DNA of 51,578 nt, from assembly GCF_013349955.1 (NCBI RefSeq), contig NZ_JABVXC010000005.1, forward strand, positions 1 to 51,578, given 5' to 3'. The notes below the pieces were generated by a model that saw only the letters and a program-made list of their open reading frames with translations, had not been told where the DNA came from and ran no database searches. Made by a program: the position numbers and the translations under genes. Source of the stretch: Onishia taeanensis (GTDB lineage Bacteria; Pseudomonadota; Gammaproteobacteria; Pseudomonadales; Halomonadaceae). Positions 1 through 6,250 of the stretch are shown piece after piece. Each line of letters starts with the position of its first letter. The stretch's first letter is position 1.

Positions 1-22
1 TAGCAGCCTGATGGGCGGCTTA

Positions 23-81
23 GTCCAACAGGCATTTATACGCCATGCTCCGCACGGCGAAGAAATGCTGAACAGTTAGCC
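23..81 (+). other. attC recombination site at the end of the upstream cassette
   Basis: R'' is GTCCAAC at 23-29 (RYYYAAC form) and R' is GTTAGCC at 75-81. Between them GCATTT (32-37) pairs with AAATGC (63-68) and CGCC pairs with GGCG further in, giving the bottom-strand hairpin expected of attC. At 59 bp it is close to the shortest known sites. The gene of this upstream cassette is not visible; a TGA at 9-11 could be its stop. The R' core is well supported by its complement in the next cassette; the R'' assignment is less certain. Confidence 0.7.
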
Positions 82-115
82 AGATATTATAGATCTCTAC
101 ACGGAAGCTTTTACT

Positions 116-862
116 ATGGCAAAATTCAACTCTAATGAGCTAAATCGAAAAATACGAGAGGCACAACGAAAAGCTCAGCAGCAGGTCAAACGTGAGGTTG
201 ATCGAGTCAATCGTGCCAATAAGAAAATCATTGATGACCACAACCGAAAGGTTGATGCACATAATCGGAAAGTGGTTTCCGATCACAATAGGAGCGTGCG
301 ACAGCAAAATCAAAAAGCAGATGCTCATAATCGAAAGGTTATAGCTGACTTAAATAGGCAATTACGGACCGCCTCAAGCCCGGTTAGATACTCCGAGCCA
401 GAGCGCCAACTTGCAGATAAAGTACATGAAGCAGTTGCCTCACTAGACCCGCGCGAATATGACTCTTTCCTAAGCTATGCTCGAATTGATGGTGCTGAAA
501 TTGCCTCACAGCTTCGAGATGAGCTTGAAAGTTTGGGCGTGGCTGTATGGTTTGATGAGGTAGCAATTATTCCAGGTCGCAGCCAATCACTACAAATGGA
601 TGCGGGACTGAGGAAGGCGCGTTCAGGTATTACAGTCCTCACCCCTGCCTATTTGACAGGTAGGTTTTGGACTGAAAGGGAACTTGGTGCACTGTTAAAT
701 AAGAGTACGCTTATTCCTGTCTTACACAATGTAACATTCGATGATGTTAAGCAGTACAGCGGAATACTGCCCGACTTGGCAGGCTTTACTACCCAGCACG
801 ACTCAGTTGAAGATATTGCCAAGAAAATTGCTGCGGCGGTACTTGTTGAAGATGTTGGCTAA
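116..862 (+). CDS. TIR-domain protein with N-terminal HNRKV-repeat coiled coil (integron cassette gene)
   Basis: 248 residues. Residues 1-85 are highly charged and repetitive: HNRKV-type units occur at 42-46, 49-53, 57-61, 71-75 and 79-83, spaced 7, 8, 14 and 8 residues, which suggests a coiled coil or oligomerising stalk. Residues about 114-245 form a TIR domain: box 1 YDSFLSYA at 115-122, WFDE at 145-148, the PGxS loop at 153-156, and FWTEREL at 184-190, whose Glu189 sits where bacterial TIR NADases keep the catalytic glutamate. GGAAG lies 8 nt before the ATG. There is no signal peptide or membrane segment, so it should be cytosolic. Bacterial TIR proteins often make NAD-derived signals or deplete NAD in phage defence (Thoeris and others); that role is inferred here from domain and location. 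It is the only gene in its cassette. Host-protein modification is an alternative. Confidence 0.85.
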   Translation: MAKFNSNELNRKIREAQRKAQQQVKREVDRVNRANKKIIDDHNRKVDAHNRKVVSDHNRSVRQQNQKADAHNRKVIADLNRQLRTASSPVRYSEPERQLADKVHEAVASLDPREYDSFLSYARIDGAEIASQLRDELESLGVAVWFDEVAIIPGRSQSLQMDAGLRKARSGITVLTPAYLTGRFWTERELGALLNKSTLIPVLHNVTFDDVKQYSGILPDLAGFTTQHDSVEDIAKKIAAAVLVEDVG

Positions 863-881
863 GCTGCTATGAGGGGAAAAT

Positions 882-965
882 GGCTAACAAGGCCAGTTAC
901 GGCGATGCCCACTACATTGCGCCTTCGGCTCGATTCCGCGGGCGCGCATGCTGCAAGCGTTATGC
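882..965 (+). other. attC site of the TIR cassette
   Basis: R'' GGCTAAC at 882-888 and R' GTTATGC at 959-965 (84 bp), with a GC-rich imperfect palindrome between them. R'' is the exact complement of the core at 75-81 that begins this cassette, as expected after circularisation. It starts 19 nt after the stop codon of the TIR gene. Confidence 0.88.
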
Positions 966-987
966 ATACCGGGAGTGTTGAGGGTCA

Positions 988-1713
988 ATGCTATCCATAG
1001 AAGAAATTGAGGCCATGGCTGCCGCATTCAGAGAAGCAAGTAGGCCACATATCCTTAGCTATACAGGAGTCATCGTCCTTAGCTGGGCAGGTGCTTTTCT
1101 CGCCGCATACCTCGTGCAAAAAGCAAAGAATAGAGCTAACTCAGAAGATTTTCATGAGTTGAAGAACCAGCTCCGTGATAATACTAGAATAGTCAAAGAG
1201 ATTGAGTCAACGTTTTCGGAAAACTTCTGGATCAGGCAGCAAGTGTGGGTTAAGAAGCAGGAGTCATATGAAACGATACTTTGCCTGCTTCATGATATTG
1301 AAAAGTACGTAAGCCACCAAGTCACAGATTTTGAAGAATGGGAGTATATAAATCACCGCCATCCTTACTTCGGGTTTTACCCGCATGAAGATATCGGAAA
1401 CGTAAAAGCATGGGAAAGGGACAAGAAGGAGTATGAAGAAAAGCAACAGGATCCGGAAACCGTTGCAGAATCTCAGGCCCTGAAAACGAGGTATGATAGA
1501 GCATTATCTGAAATATTCGATCATATTGAGTTGAAATCTATCTACCTAGATAGTCGAGTAGCGTCTGCGGTTGAAGAGCTTAAGAGGTCGTTAAGTCGGA
1601 CTGACGAGCATGAGGATTGGGAAGATCATTTTACTAGAATTTCGTCAGACACAACGGACGCGATTAGAAAAATACGGGAGATATCGAGGCTGGAGCTAAA
1701 GCTGGATGCATAA
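988..1713 (+). CDS. Single-pass membrane coiled-coil protein of unknown function (integron cassette gene)
   Basis: 241 residues. One hydrophobic segment lies at about 24-43 (SYTGVIVLSWAGAFLAAYLV), followed by Lys/Arg-rich residues, so the C-terminal ~195 residues are probably cytoplasmic. That part is charged and predicted helical, with a likely coiled coil at about 52-110 and again near the C-terminus; it has no catalytic motif that I recognise. GAGGG lies 6 nt before the ATG. The TAA stop is inside the R'' core of its attC, a compact arrangement typical of cassette genes. The codon use is AT-richer than in the neighbouring chromosomal genes, which fits acquisition. Similar one-helix membrane proteins are common among cassette hypotheticals, but I cannot name a family. 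A membrane effector or sensor is possible; nothing in the sequence proves it. Confidence 0.8.
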   Translation: MLSIEEIEAMAAAFREASRPHILSYTGVIVLSWAGAFLAAYLVQKAKNRANSEDFHELKNQLRDNTRIVKEIESTFSENFWIRQQVWVKKQESYETILCLLHDIEKYVSHQVTDFEEWEYINHRHPYFGFYPHEDIGNVKAWERDKKEYEEKQQDPETVAESQALKTRYDRALSEIFDHIELKSIYLDSRVASAVEELKRSLSRTDEHEDWEDHFTRISSDTTDAIRKIREISRLELKLDA

Positions 1714-1784
1714 CCAATCCATCAAATTCGCTCCCTTCGGTCGCCGGACGCTCGCAAGCTCGCGCCGTTTATTGGGCGTTATAT
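1708..1784 (+). other. attC site of the second cassette, last of the array
   Basis: R'' GCATAAC at 1708-1714 (overlapping the TAA stop of the preceding gene) and R' GTTATAT at 1778-1784 (77 bp), with a GC-rich imperfect inverted repeat between. R'' is the exact complement of GTTATGC at 959-965, the start of this cassette. No complementary R'' (ATATAAC) appears downstream, so no further cassette follows. Confidence 0.87.
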
Positions 1785-2151
1785 CAGCTCTGCTGAACGT
1801 CCGCTTCTGACCGACAGCGGTTTTCCCTGCGGTCCCGGCCTCCCCTCGGAGGCCGGTGTATAGTCGTACTCTCTTCCTCGGCCCTGCCCCGCCCAACCTC
1901 AATCAATCGATGATTCCAGGTGTTGGCTGGCTCGAAGTGGATCATTTATGGACCGGCTTAACCGCAGGGTGCTGATTCTCCGGCAAGATCACTGCTCGTG
2001 CAGTTTGCCAGGCGGTATACCACCGGGCGGTGCGCTGTCTGGCCGCGCTGGGGAGGGAGTGATAGCGTCAGCGATAGGCAAAACATATGCACAGTCGGTC
2101 GCGGGTTTCTTAAAAGTGAGGAGCTGGCGGCCGAGCGGCTAGAGGTAATGA
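1785..2151. other. Gene-free flank between integron end and cobB
   Basis: 367 bp with no convincing gene. It contains a perfect 9-bp hairpin with a 4-nt loop at 1835-1856 (CCGGCCTCC / GGAGGCCGG) without a following T-run; it could stop or pause cassette transcription before cobB. The short ORFs here overlap one another and lack family features or good ribosome sites. GC content returns to that of the chromosome, so this is the chromosomal side of the integron junction. Confidence 0.5.
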
Positions 2152-2916
2152 ATGGAAGAACAACGTGTGCCCCACCTGGTGGTGCTGACCGGCGCGGGCA
2201 TGAGCGCGGAGAGCGGCATTCGTACCTTTCGGGCAACCGATGGCCTCTGGGAGGAGCATCCCATCGAGGCGGTGGCCACGCCTGAGGGCTTCGCTCGTGA
2301 CCCGGAACGGGTGCTGCGCTTCTATAACGAGCGCCGTGAGCAGGTGCGCCGCGCTGAGCCCAATGCGGCCCATCGGGCGCTGGCCGAGCTGGAACAGGTC
2401 GGCACTCGGGTCAGCATCGTCACCCAGAACATCGATGACCTGCATGAGCGGGCCGGTTCTTCCGATGTGCTGCACCTGCATGGCGAGATCCTGATGGCGC
2501 GCTCTTCGGTGGATGAGCGGCTGCGCTATCCGCTGCGCCAAGGTGGCATCCGAATGGGCGATCTCTGCGACAAGGGCAGCCAGCTACGCCCGGACGTGGT
2601 CTGGTTCGGCGAGTCGGTGCCGCGCTATGCGGATGCCTGTGACATCGTCGCCGAGGCGGACCTGTTGCTGGTGGTGGGCACCTCGCTTGCGGTAATGCCG
2701 GCGGCACTGCTGCTCGAACAGGTACCCCTGGACGCCGATGCGGTCGTCATCGACCCCGACGCTCACCAACTGGCGCCGCCCGGTGTCGGCCGTCTCGCCT
2801 TGCCGGCCGGGCAGGGCGTGCCTAAGTTGGTTGAGCATTGGAAGGCTACCGGCCGGCTCGAAGTCCCCGACGATCTGCTCGCCACTGGGCTCGCACCGAG
2901 CAGCGATAACGGCTGA
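2152..2916 (+). CDS. cobB: NAD-dependent protein deacylase, SIR2/CobB family (class III type)
   Basis: 254 residues, a cytosolic sirtuin that removes acyl groups from lysine using NAD+. Visible motifs are GAGMSAESGI at 14-23 and TFR at 25-27 for NAD binding, TQNID at 91-95, catalytic His110 in HLHG, and GTSLAV at 176-181. Tyr58 and Arg61 (YxxR) match the pair that lets class III sirtuins (SIRT5, CobB) accept succinyl- or malonyl-lysine, so desuccinylation is likely. Unusually, the four zinc-binding cysteines of the small domain are missing; only Cys139 remains, before KGSQLRPDVVWFGE. AGAGG lies just upstream of the start. It stands alone beside the integron end, with the next gene 130 bp away. 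The family assignment is firm; acyl preference is inferred from the YxxR motif. Confidence 0.9.
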   Translation: MEEQRVPHLVVLTGAGMSAESGIRTFRATDGLWEEHPIEAVATPEGFARDPERVLRFYNERREQVRRAEPNAAHRALAELEQVGTRVSIVTQNIDDLHERAGSSDVLHLHGEILMARSSVDERLRYPLRQGGIRMGDLCDKGSQLRPDVVWFGESVPRYADACDIVAEADLLLVVGTSLAVMPAALLLEQVPLDADAVVIDPDAHQLAPPGVGRLALPAGQGVPKLVEHWKATGRLEVPDDLLATGLAPSSDNG

Positions 2917-2958
2917 AAGGGCCGTGGCCTTTAGCCGCCATGGCGTGCGCAGAGGGTT

Positions 2959-2987
2959 TTGGCTTCACCTTGTACAATATTTATTTG
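2959..2987 (+). promoter_or_regulatory. Possible sigma-70 promoter for the MBL-fold gene
   Basis: TTGGCT at 2959-2964, a 17-nt spacer and TATTTG at 2982-2987, in a short AT-rich patch 60 nt before the ATG. The -10 match is only moderate, so this is a weak call. Confidence 0.3.
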
Positions 2988-3046
2988 TCCGCTAGCTTTA
3001 TGTCCAAGTTGTTCGTCACCGACCAACACTCGAACAGGAGATTGCC

Positions 3047-4030
3047 ATGACCGCTTTTCTGACGCGCACCACCTTGCCGCTGGCCACCGCGACCGTGCTG
3101 GGTCTGGCCGCCAGTGCGCCGGCTGTCGCCGCCGGCGATATGGCCGATGGCCCCAATCCCGGTTACTACCGCATGATGCTCGGCGATTTCGAGGTCACGG
3201 CGCTAAGCGACGGCACCGTCAATTTGCCGATGCACGAATTGCTGCACATGCCCGCCGACGAGGCCAAGGCAATATTCGAGGACGCCTACCTGAACGTGCC
3301 GGTCGAAACCTCGGTCAACGCCTACCTGATCAACACCGGCGACAAGCTGGTGCTGGTGGACACCGGGGCCGGCACGCTGTTCGGGCCGTCGCTTGGCAAG
3401 TTGGGATCAAGCCTTGAAGCGGCCGGCTACCGGCCCGAGCAGGTCGATGAGATTTACCTGACCCATATGCACCCGGACCACGTGGGTGGGCTGATGGATG
3501 GCGAGTCGCGGATGTTCCCCAACGCGACCCTGCATGCCGACCAGGACGATGTCGACTTCTGGCTCGACCCGGCCCAGCTCGAAGCCGCACCGGAAGGCCA
3601 GAAGGGCTTCTTCCAGGGCGCGATGGCCTCCATTAACCCCTACATCGAAGCGGGCGCCTTCGAGGCCTTCGAGGGCGATACCGAGCTCGCGCCGGGTATC
3701 TATGCCGAGGAACATCCGGGCCATACGCCGGGGCACAGCACCTATCGCGTCGAGAGCAACGGCGAGACCCTGGTGCTGTGGGGCGACACCATGCATGCCG
3801 CCGCGGTGCAGTTCCCGCACCCGGACGTCACCATCGATTTCGACAGTACCCCCGAACAGGCCCGCGAGGAACGCAAGGCGATATTCGCCACCGTCGCCGA
3901 TGAAGGCGACTGGGTGGCCGGCGCGCATCTGTCCTTCCCTGGCATCGGCCATTTGCGTGCCGACGGCGAGGGCTATGAGTGGCTGCCGGTGAATTACAGC
4001 CATGATCCGGCGGCTGCCGCTGGCGAGTAA
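3047..4030 (+). CDS. Exported metallo-beta-lactamase-fold hydrolase
   Basis: 327 residues. Residues 1-28 form a signal peptide (TR-rich start, hydrophobic core, cleavage after APAVAA), so the protein should be periplasmic. The mature part is an MBL-fold enzyme: the di-zinc motif THMHPDH (HxHxDH) at about 140-146, a further zinc ligand in EHPGHTPGHS, and Asp in LWGDTMHAA. The closest architecture is the AHL-lactonase/glyoxalase II-like group of exported MBL hydrolases rather than a true beta-lactamase; the substrate cannot be read from sequence. AGGAG lies 8 nt before the ATG. It is monocistronic, with a hairpin terminator downstream. Quorum-quenching lactonase, arylsulfatase-like and general hydrolase roles all remain possible. 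Confidence 0.85.
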   Translation: MTAFLTRTTLPLATATVLGLAASAPAVAAGDMADGPNPGYYRMMLGDFEVTALSDGTVNLPMHELLHMPADEAKAIFEDAYLNVPVETSVNAYLINTGDKLVLVDTGAGTLFGPSLGKLGSSLEAAGYRPEQVDEIYLTHMHPDHVGGLMDGESRMFPNATLHADQDDVDFWLDPAQLEAAPEGQKGFFQGAMASINPYIEAGAFEAFEGDTELAPGIYAEEHPGHTPGHSTYRVESNGETLVLWGDTMHAAAVQFPHPDVTIDFDSTPEQAREERKAIFATVADEGDWVAGAHLSFPGIGHLRADGEGYEWLPVNYSHDPAAAAGE

Positions 4031-4070
4031 GCGGTGCTCTAGGCTAGGCCATTTTCCAAGGCCCACGATG

Positions 4071-4110
4071 AAGGCGCGTCCCGAATGCCGGGGCGCGCCT
4101 TCATTCATTA
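4071..4110 (+). terminator. Hairpin terminator after the MBL-fold gene
   Basis: A 13-bp stem (4071-4083 with 4089-4101, one T-G pair) and a 5-nt loop, followed by the mildly T-rich TCATTCATTA. It lies 40 nt after the stop codon. Confidence 0.65.
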
Positions 4111-4254
4111 GCGCGCATACGGCATGATGGGCGTCCCGCTTCGCTGTCGATGCCGAAGAGTGCATCTCGGCCGGGATATCAAGAGCCGTCTTAACGGCCT
4201 GACGGCCGGGCATTTGCCTGGCTTTTTCTCATCACGTAACGCTTAGGACACCTC

Positions 4255-5196
4255 ATGCACGCCTTCGAACGTCTCAATCGCCTCTTTCCCGTCTGGGCGA
4301 TCCTCTTTGCCTTGTGCGCCGCCTGGCAGCCGGACTGGTTTACCGGACTTGCCGGCCAGATCAAGCTGCTGCTGGCGCTGATCATGTTTGCCATGGGCCT
4401 GACCCTGTCGCGCCAGGATTTTCTCGGCGTGTTGCGCGCCCCGAAGCCGGTGGCGGTGGGCATCGTGCTGCAGTTCACGCTGATGCCGCTGGCAGCGCTG
4501 CTGGTCTCGAAACTGCTGGGCCTCGACCCGGCCCTGACCACCGGCATGGTGCTGGTCGGCGCTACCGCCGGCGGCACGGCCTCCAACGTGATGGCCTGGT
4601 TGGCCGGTGGCCATGTGGCGCTGTCGGTGTCGATGACGCTGGCTTCCACCCTGGTCTCGGTGGCGGCTACGCCGCTGCTGACCTGGCTGCTGGTCGGTGA
4701 GAGCATCGCCGTGCCGGTGGCGGGCATGTTCATGAGCATCGCCCAGTTGGTCATCGCCCCGATCGCCCTGGGTGTGGTGGTTCACCACCTGCTTGGCGAC
4801 CGGGTCCGCCGGGTCGAGCCCATGCTGGCGACGCTTGCCATGGCCGCTATCGTCTTGATCATCGCCATCGTGGTGGGGCTTAACGCCGACCGCCTGCTGA
4901 CGCTTGGGCCGCTGGTAGCGCTGGCGGTGGTGCTGCACAACGGCATCGGCCTGGCCGGTGGCTATGGTCTGGCGCGGCTGGCTGGCTTCGAGGAGCGAAT
5001 CGCCCGCACCGTGGCCATCGAGGTGGGCATGCAGAATTCCGGCCTCGCGGTGGCCCTGGCCAGCCAGTTCTTCTCGGCAAGCGCGGCGCTTCCCGGTGCG
5101 CTGTTCTCGGTATGGCACAACGTATCTGGCTCCATACTGGCCGGCTATTGGAAGCGCCGCCCGGTGGGGCAACACACGCCGGCTACAGCGTCGTAA
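4255..5196 (+). CDS. Bile acid:sodium symporter (BASS) family transporter
   Basis: 313 residues with about nine hydrophobic segments and little outside the membrane. Signature stretches of the BASS fold are visible: FAMGLTLS near residue 45-52, the crossover region GGTASNVMAWLAGG at about 105-118 and EVGMQNSGLA at about 257-266, where sodium and substrate sites lie in solved homologues. The bacterial family imports organic anions with Na+; in bacteria it includes pantoate (PanS) and other carboxylate carriers, so bile acids need not be the substrate. A sodium-driven carrier suits a halophile. The start is the first ATG matching the family N-terminus (amphipathic helix, then TM1). A strong inverted repeat follows the stop at 5214-5249. 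Confidence 0.88.
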   Translation: MHAFERLNRLFPVWAILFALCAAWQPDWFTGLAGQIKLLLALIMFAMGLTLSRQDFLGVLRAPKPVAVGIVLQFTLMPLAALLVSKLLGLDPALTTGMVLVGATAGGTASNVMAWLAGGHVALSVSMTLASTLVSVAATPLLTWLLVGESIAVPVAGMFMSIAQLVIAPIALGVVVHHLLGDRVRRVEPMLATLAMAAIVLIIAIVVGLNADRLLTLGPLVALAVVLHNGIGLAGGYGLARLAGFEERIARTVAIEVGMQNSGLAVALASQFFSASAALPGALFSVWHNVSGSILAGYWKRRPVGQHTPATAS

Positions 5197-5213
5197 CAGG
5201 CGGGGCGGGGCCA

Positions 5214-5249
5214 GGGTAGGCCGCGCATGCTAGAATGCGCGGCCTACCC
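5214..5249. repeat. Perfect 15-bp inverted repeat upstream of tapT
   Basis: Arms 5214-5228 and 5235-5249 are fully complementary around a 6-nt loop. There is no T-run on the plus strand, so it is not a typical intrinsic terminator. TAGAAT at 5231-5236 in the loop resembles a -10 box, without a clear -35 element. It may be an operator, a cruciform or an RNA hairpin in the tapT leader. Confidence 0.6.
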
Positions 5250-5277
5250 AGCGACCACGCTCGAGCCCGATTACACC

Positions 5278-6105
5278 ATGAATGACACTACCGAGCCGGC
5301 GGGAGAAACCGCCGGCCCGTCCACTGGCGACGTCAAAGGCCCCTCGGCCACCGGTTCTGACGCGCCCGGGGCGTCTCAGGCGCCTTCTGCCGATGCATCT
5401 CGCCCGCCGAGCAAGCCATTCAAGGCCCGCGGCAGCACCGTGAAACGCTGTGATACCTGCCGTTTGCCGGCGCTGAACTGTCTTTGCCCCTATCGGGTGG
5501 AAGCCGAGAGCCTGGCGCGCTTCTGGTTGATTACCCATCCGCTCGAGCACCTGAAGCCGACCAACACCGGGCGGCTGATTGCCGACGTGCTGCCGAGCAC
5601 CGAGGTCTTCACCTGGTATCGCACGGCACCGGACGAACAGCTGCTCGAGCTGCTGGCCGATGAGCGTTTCGCCCCCTTCGTGATCTTCCCTGACGACCAG
5701 CCGGACTACGCCGACCGGGTGGTGGGCATGCAGGCGGTGCACGACGCCATAGACCCCGCCGTGGGCAATGGAGCCAGGATTCCGGTGTTCATCATCCTCG
5801 ATGGCACCTGGCGCCAGGCGCGCCGCATCTTCCGCCGCAGCTCCTACCTGGATGGCTTGCCGGTGTTGCCGCTTGCCACCGAACGCGAGACCCGCTATCG
5901 GCTGCGCAAACCTGCCTCCAAGGCGCATCTATGCACCGCAGAGGTGGCCGCAGAGCTTCTGCGTCAGGCCGGCGATGGCGACGCGGGCCAGGTGTTGGAT
6001 GATTACTTCGACGCCTTCAACGACAGCTACGGCGCCAGCCGGCGGCATAGTCGCCTGCCGGGGCCGACGCCGGCCATGGAGAGGCTGCTGGCACGTCGTA
6101 CCTAG
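5278..6105 (+). CDS. tapT: tRNA-uridine aminocarboxypropyltransferase (DTW domain, TapT/YfiP family)
   Basis: 275 residues from ATG 5278. The enzyme transfers the 3-amino-3-carboxypropyl group of S-adenosylmethionine to uridine 47 of tRNAs (acp3U). Residues 1-50 are a low-complexity Ala/Pro/Ser/Gly tail. Then comes the cysteine motif CDTCRLPALNCLC (CxxC...CxC) and the DTW signature DGTWRQA near residue 180, with SRRHSR close to the C-terminus, as in E. coli YfiP (232 residues). An in-frame ATG at 5227 would extend it by 17 residues, but that codon sits inside the stem of the inverted repeat and those residues do not resemble the family, so 5278 is preferred even though its ribosome site is weak. 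The gene converges on the GGDEF gene; its TAG stop lies within a palindromic element. Confidence 0.87.
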   Translation: MNDTTEPAGETAGPSTGDVKGPSATGSDAPGASQAPSADASRPPSKPFKARGSTVKRCDTCRLPALNCLCPYRVEAESLARFWLITHPLEHLKPTNTGRLIADVLPSTEVFTWYRTAPDEQLLELLADERFAPFVIFPDDQPDYADRVVGMQAVHDAIDPAVGNGARIPVFIILDGTWRQARRIFRRSSYLDGLPVLPLATERETRYRLRKPASKAHLCTAEVAAELLRQAGDGDAGQVLDDYFDAFNDSYGASRRHSRLPGPTPAMERLLARRT

Positions 6106-6250
6106 GCTTGGTACGAAAACTACCTGCGCTCGACAATACGGCGTTAAAAATTGGCTCAAAATGCTCATTTACACCACGTAAACTCCGCTTTTTCGCCAAT
6201 TTTTGCCTTGTCTTGCCTTCGCTCGCTGACTTTACGTACGAAACCTAGGC
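6099..6250. repeat. MITE-like palindromic intergenic element
   Basis: About 150 bp bounded by near-identical inverted ends of about 20 bp: CCTAGGCTTGGTACGAAAA (6101-6119) against the complement of the sequence around 6229-6249, which reads CCTAGGTTTCGTACGTAAA. Nested inside are a further inverted pair GCCAATTTTT and, at the centre, TTTAC/GTAAA around ACCAC, so the whole element can fold into one long imperfect hairpin. Both converging genes use a TAG inside the terminal CCTAGG as stop codon (6103-6105 plus, 6245-6247 minus). It probably also acts as a bidirectional terminator. Repeats of this general look occur between genes in Halomonas and Pseudomonas genomes; that is from memory, not from a search. 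Confidence 0.75.

Larger units (their letters stand above)
1..1784 (+). mobile_element. Distal end of an integron gene-cassette array (two complete cassettes)
   Basis: Three attC-like sites flank two single-gene cassettes. Cassette A runs from T76 to G959 and cassette B from T960 to G1778, taking the usual cleavage between G and TT of the R' core. In an excised circle, a cassette's R'' should complement the R' rebuilt from its own 5' end. Cassette A begins after GTTAGCC and its R'' is GGCTAAC, a perfect complement. Cassette B begins after GTTATGC and its R'' is GCATAAC, also perfect. All sites point the same way as both genes, so the integrase and attI should lie to the left, outside the window. 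Both cassettes are visibly AT-richer than the rest of the window. No R'' partner for the last core (GTTATAT) is seen to the right, so the array ends at about 1784. Confidence 0.88.

Noticed and set aside
1785..2151. A third cassette after the last attC
   Set aside because: No R'' complementary to GTTATAT and no credible ORF with a ribosome site; base composition is chromosomal.
3407..4213. 268-residue minus-strand ORF opposite the MBL-fold gene
   Set aside because: It is a shadow of a high-GC gene: no family motif, unusual Arg/His/Gly content and no ribosome site. Similar long antisense frames at 4243-5175, 11268-12092, 15920-17197, 23452-24549, 24915-25880 and 28001-29026 were rejected for the same reason.
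5227..5277. Upstream in-frame ATG as the tapT start
   Set aside because: The codon lies inside a perfect inverted repeat and the added residues do not resemble the family.
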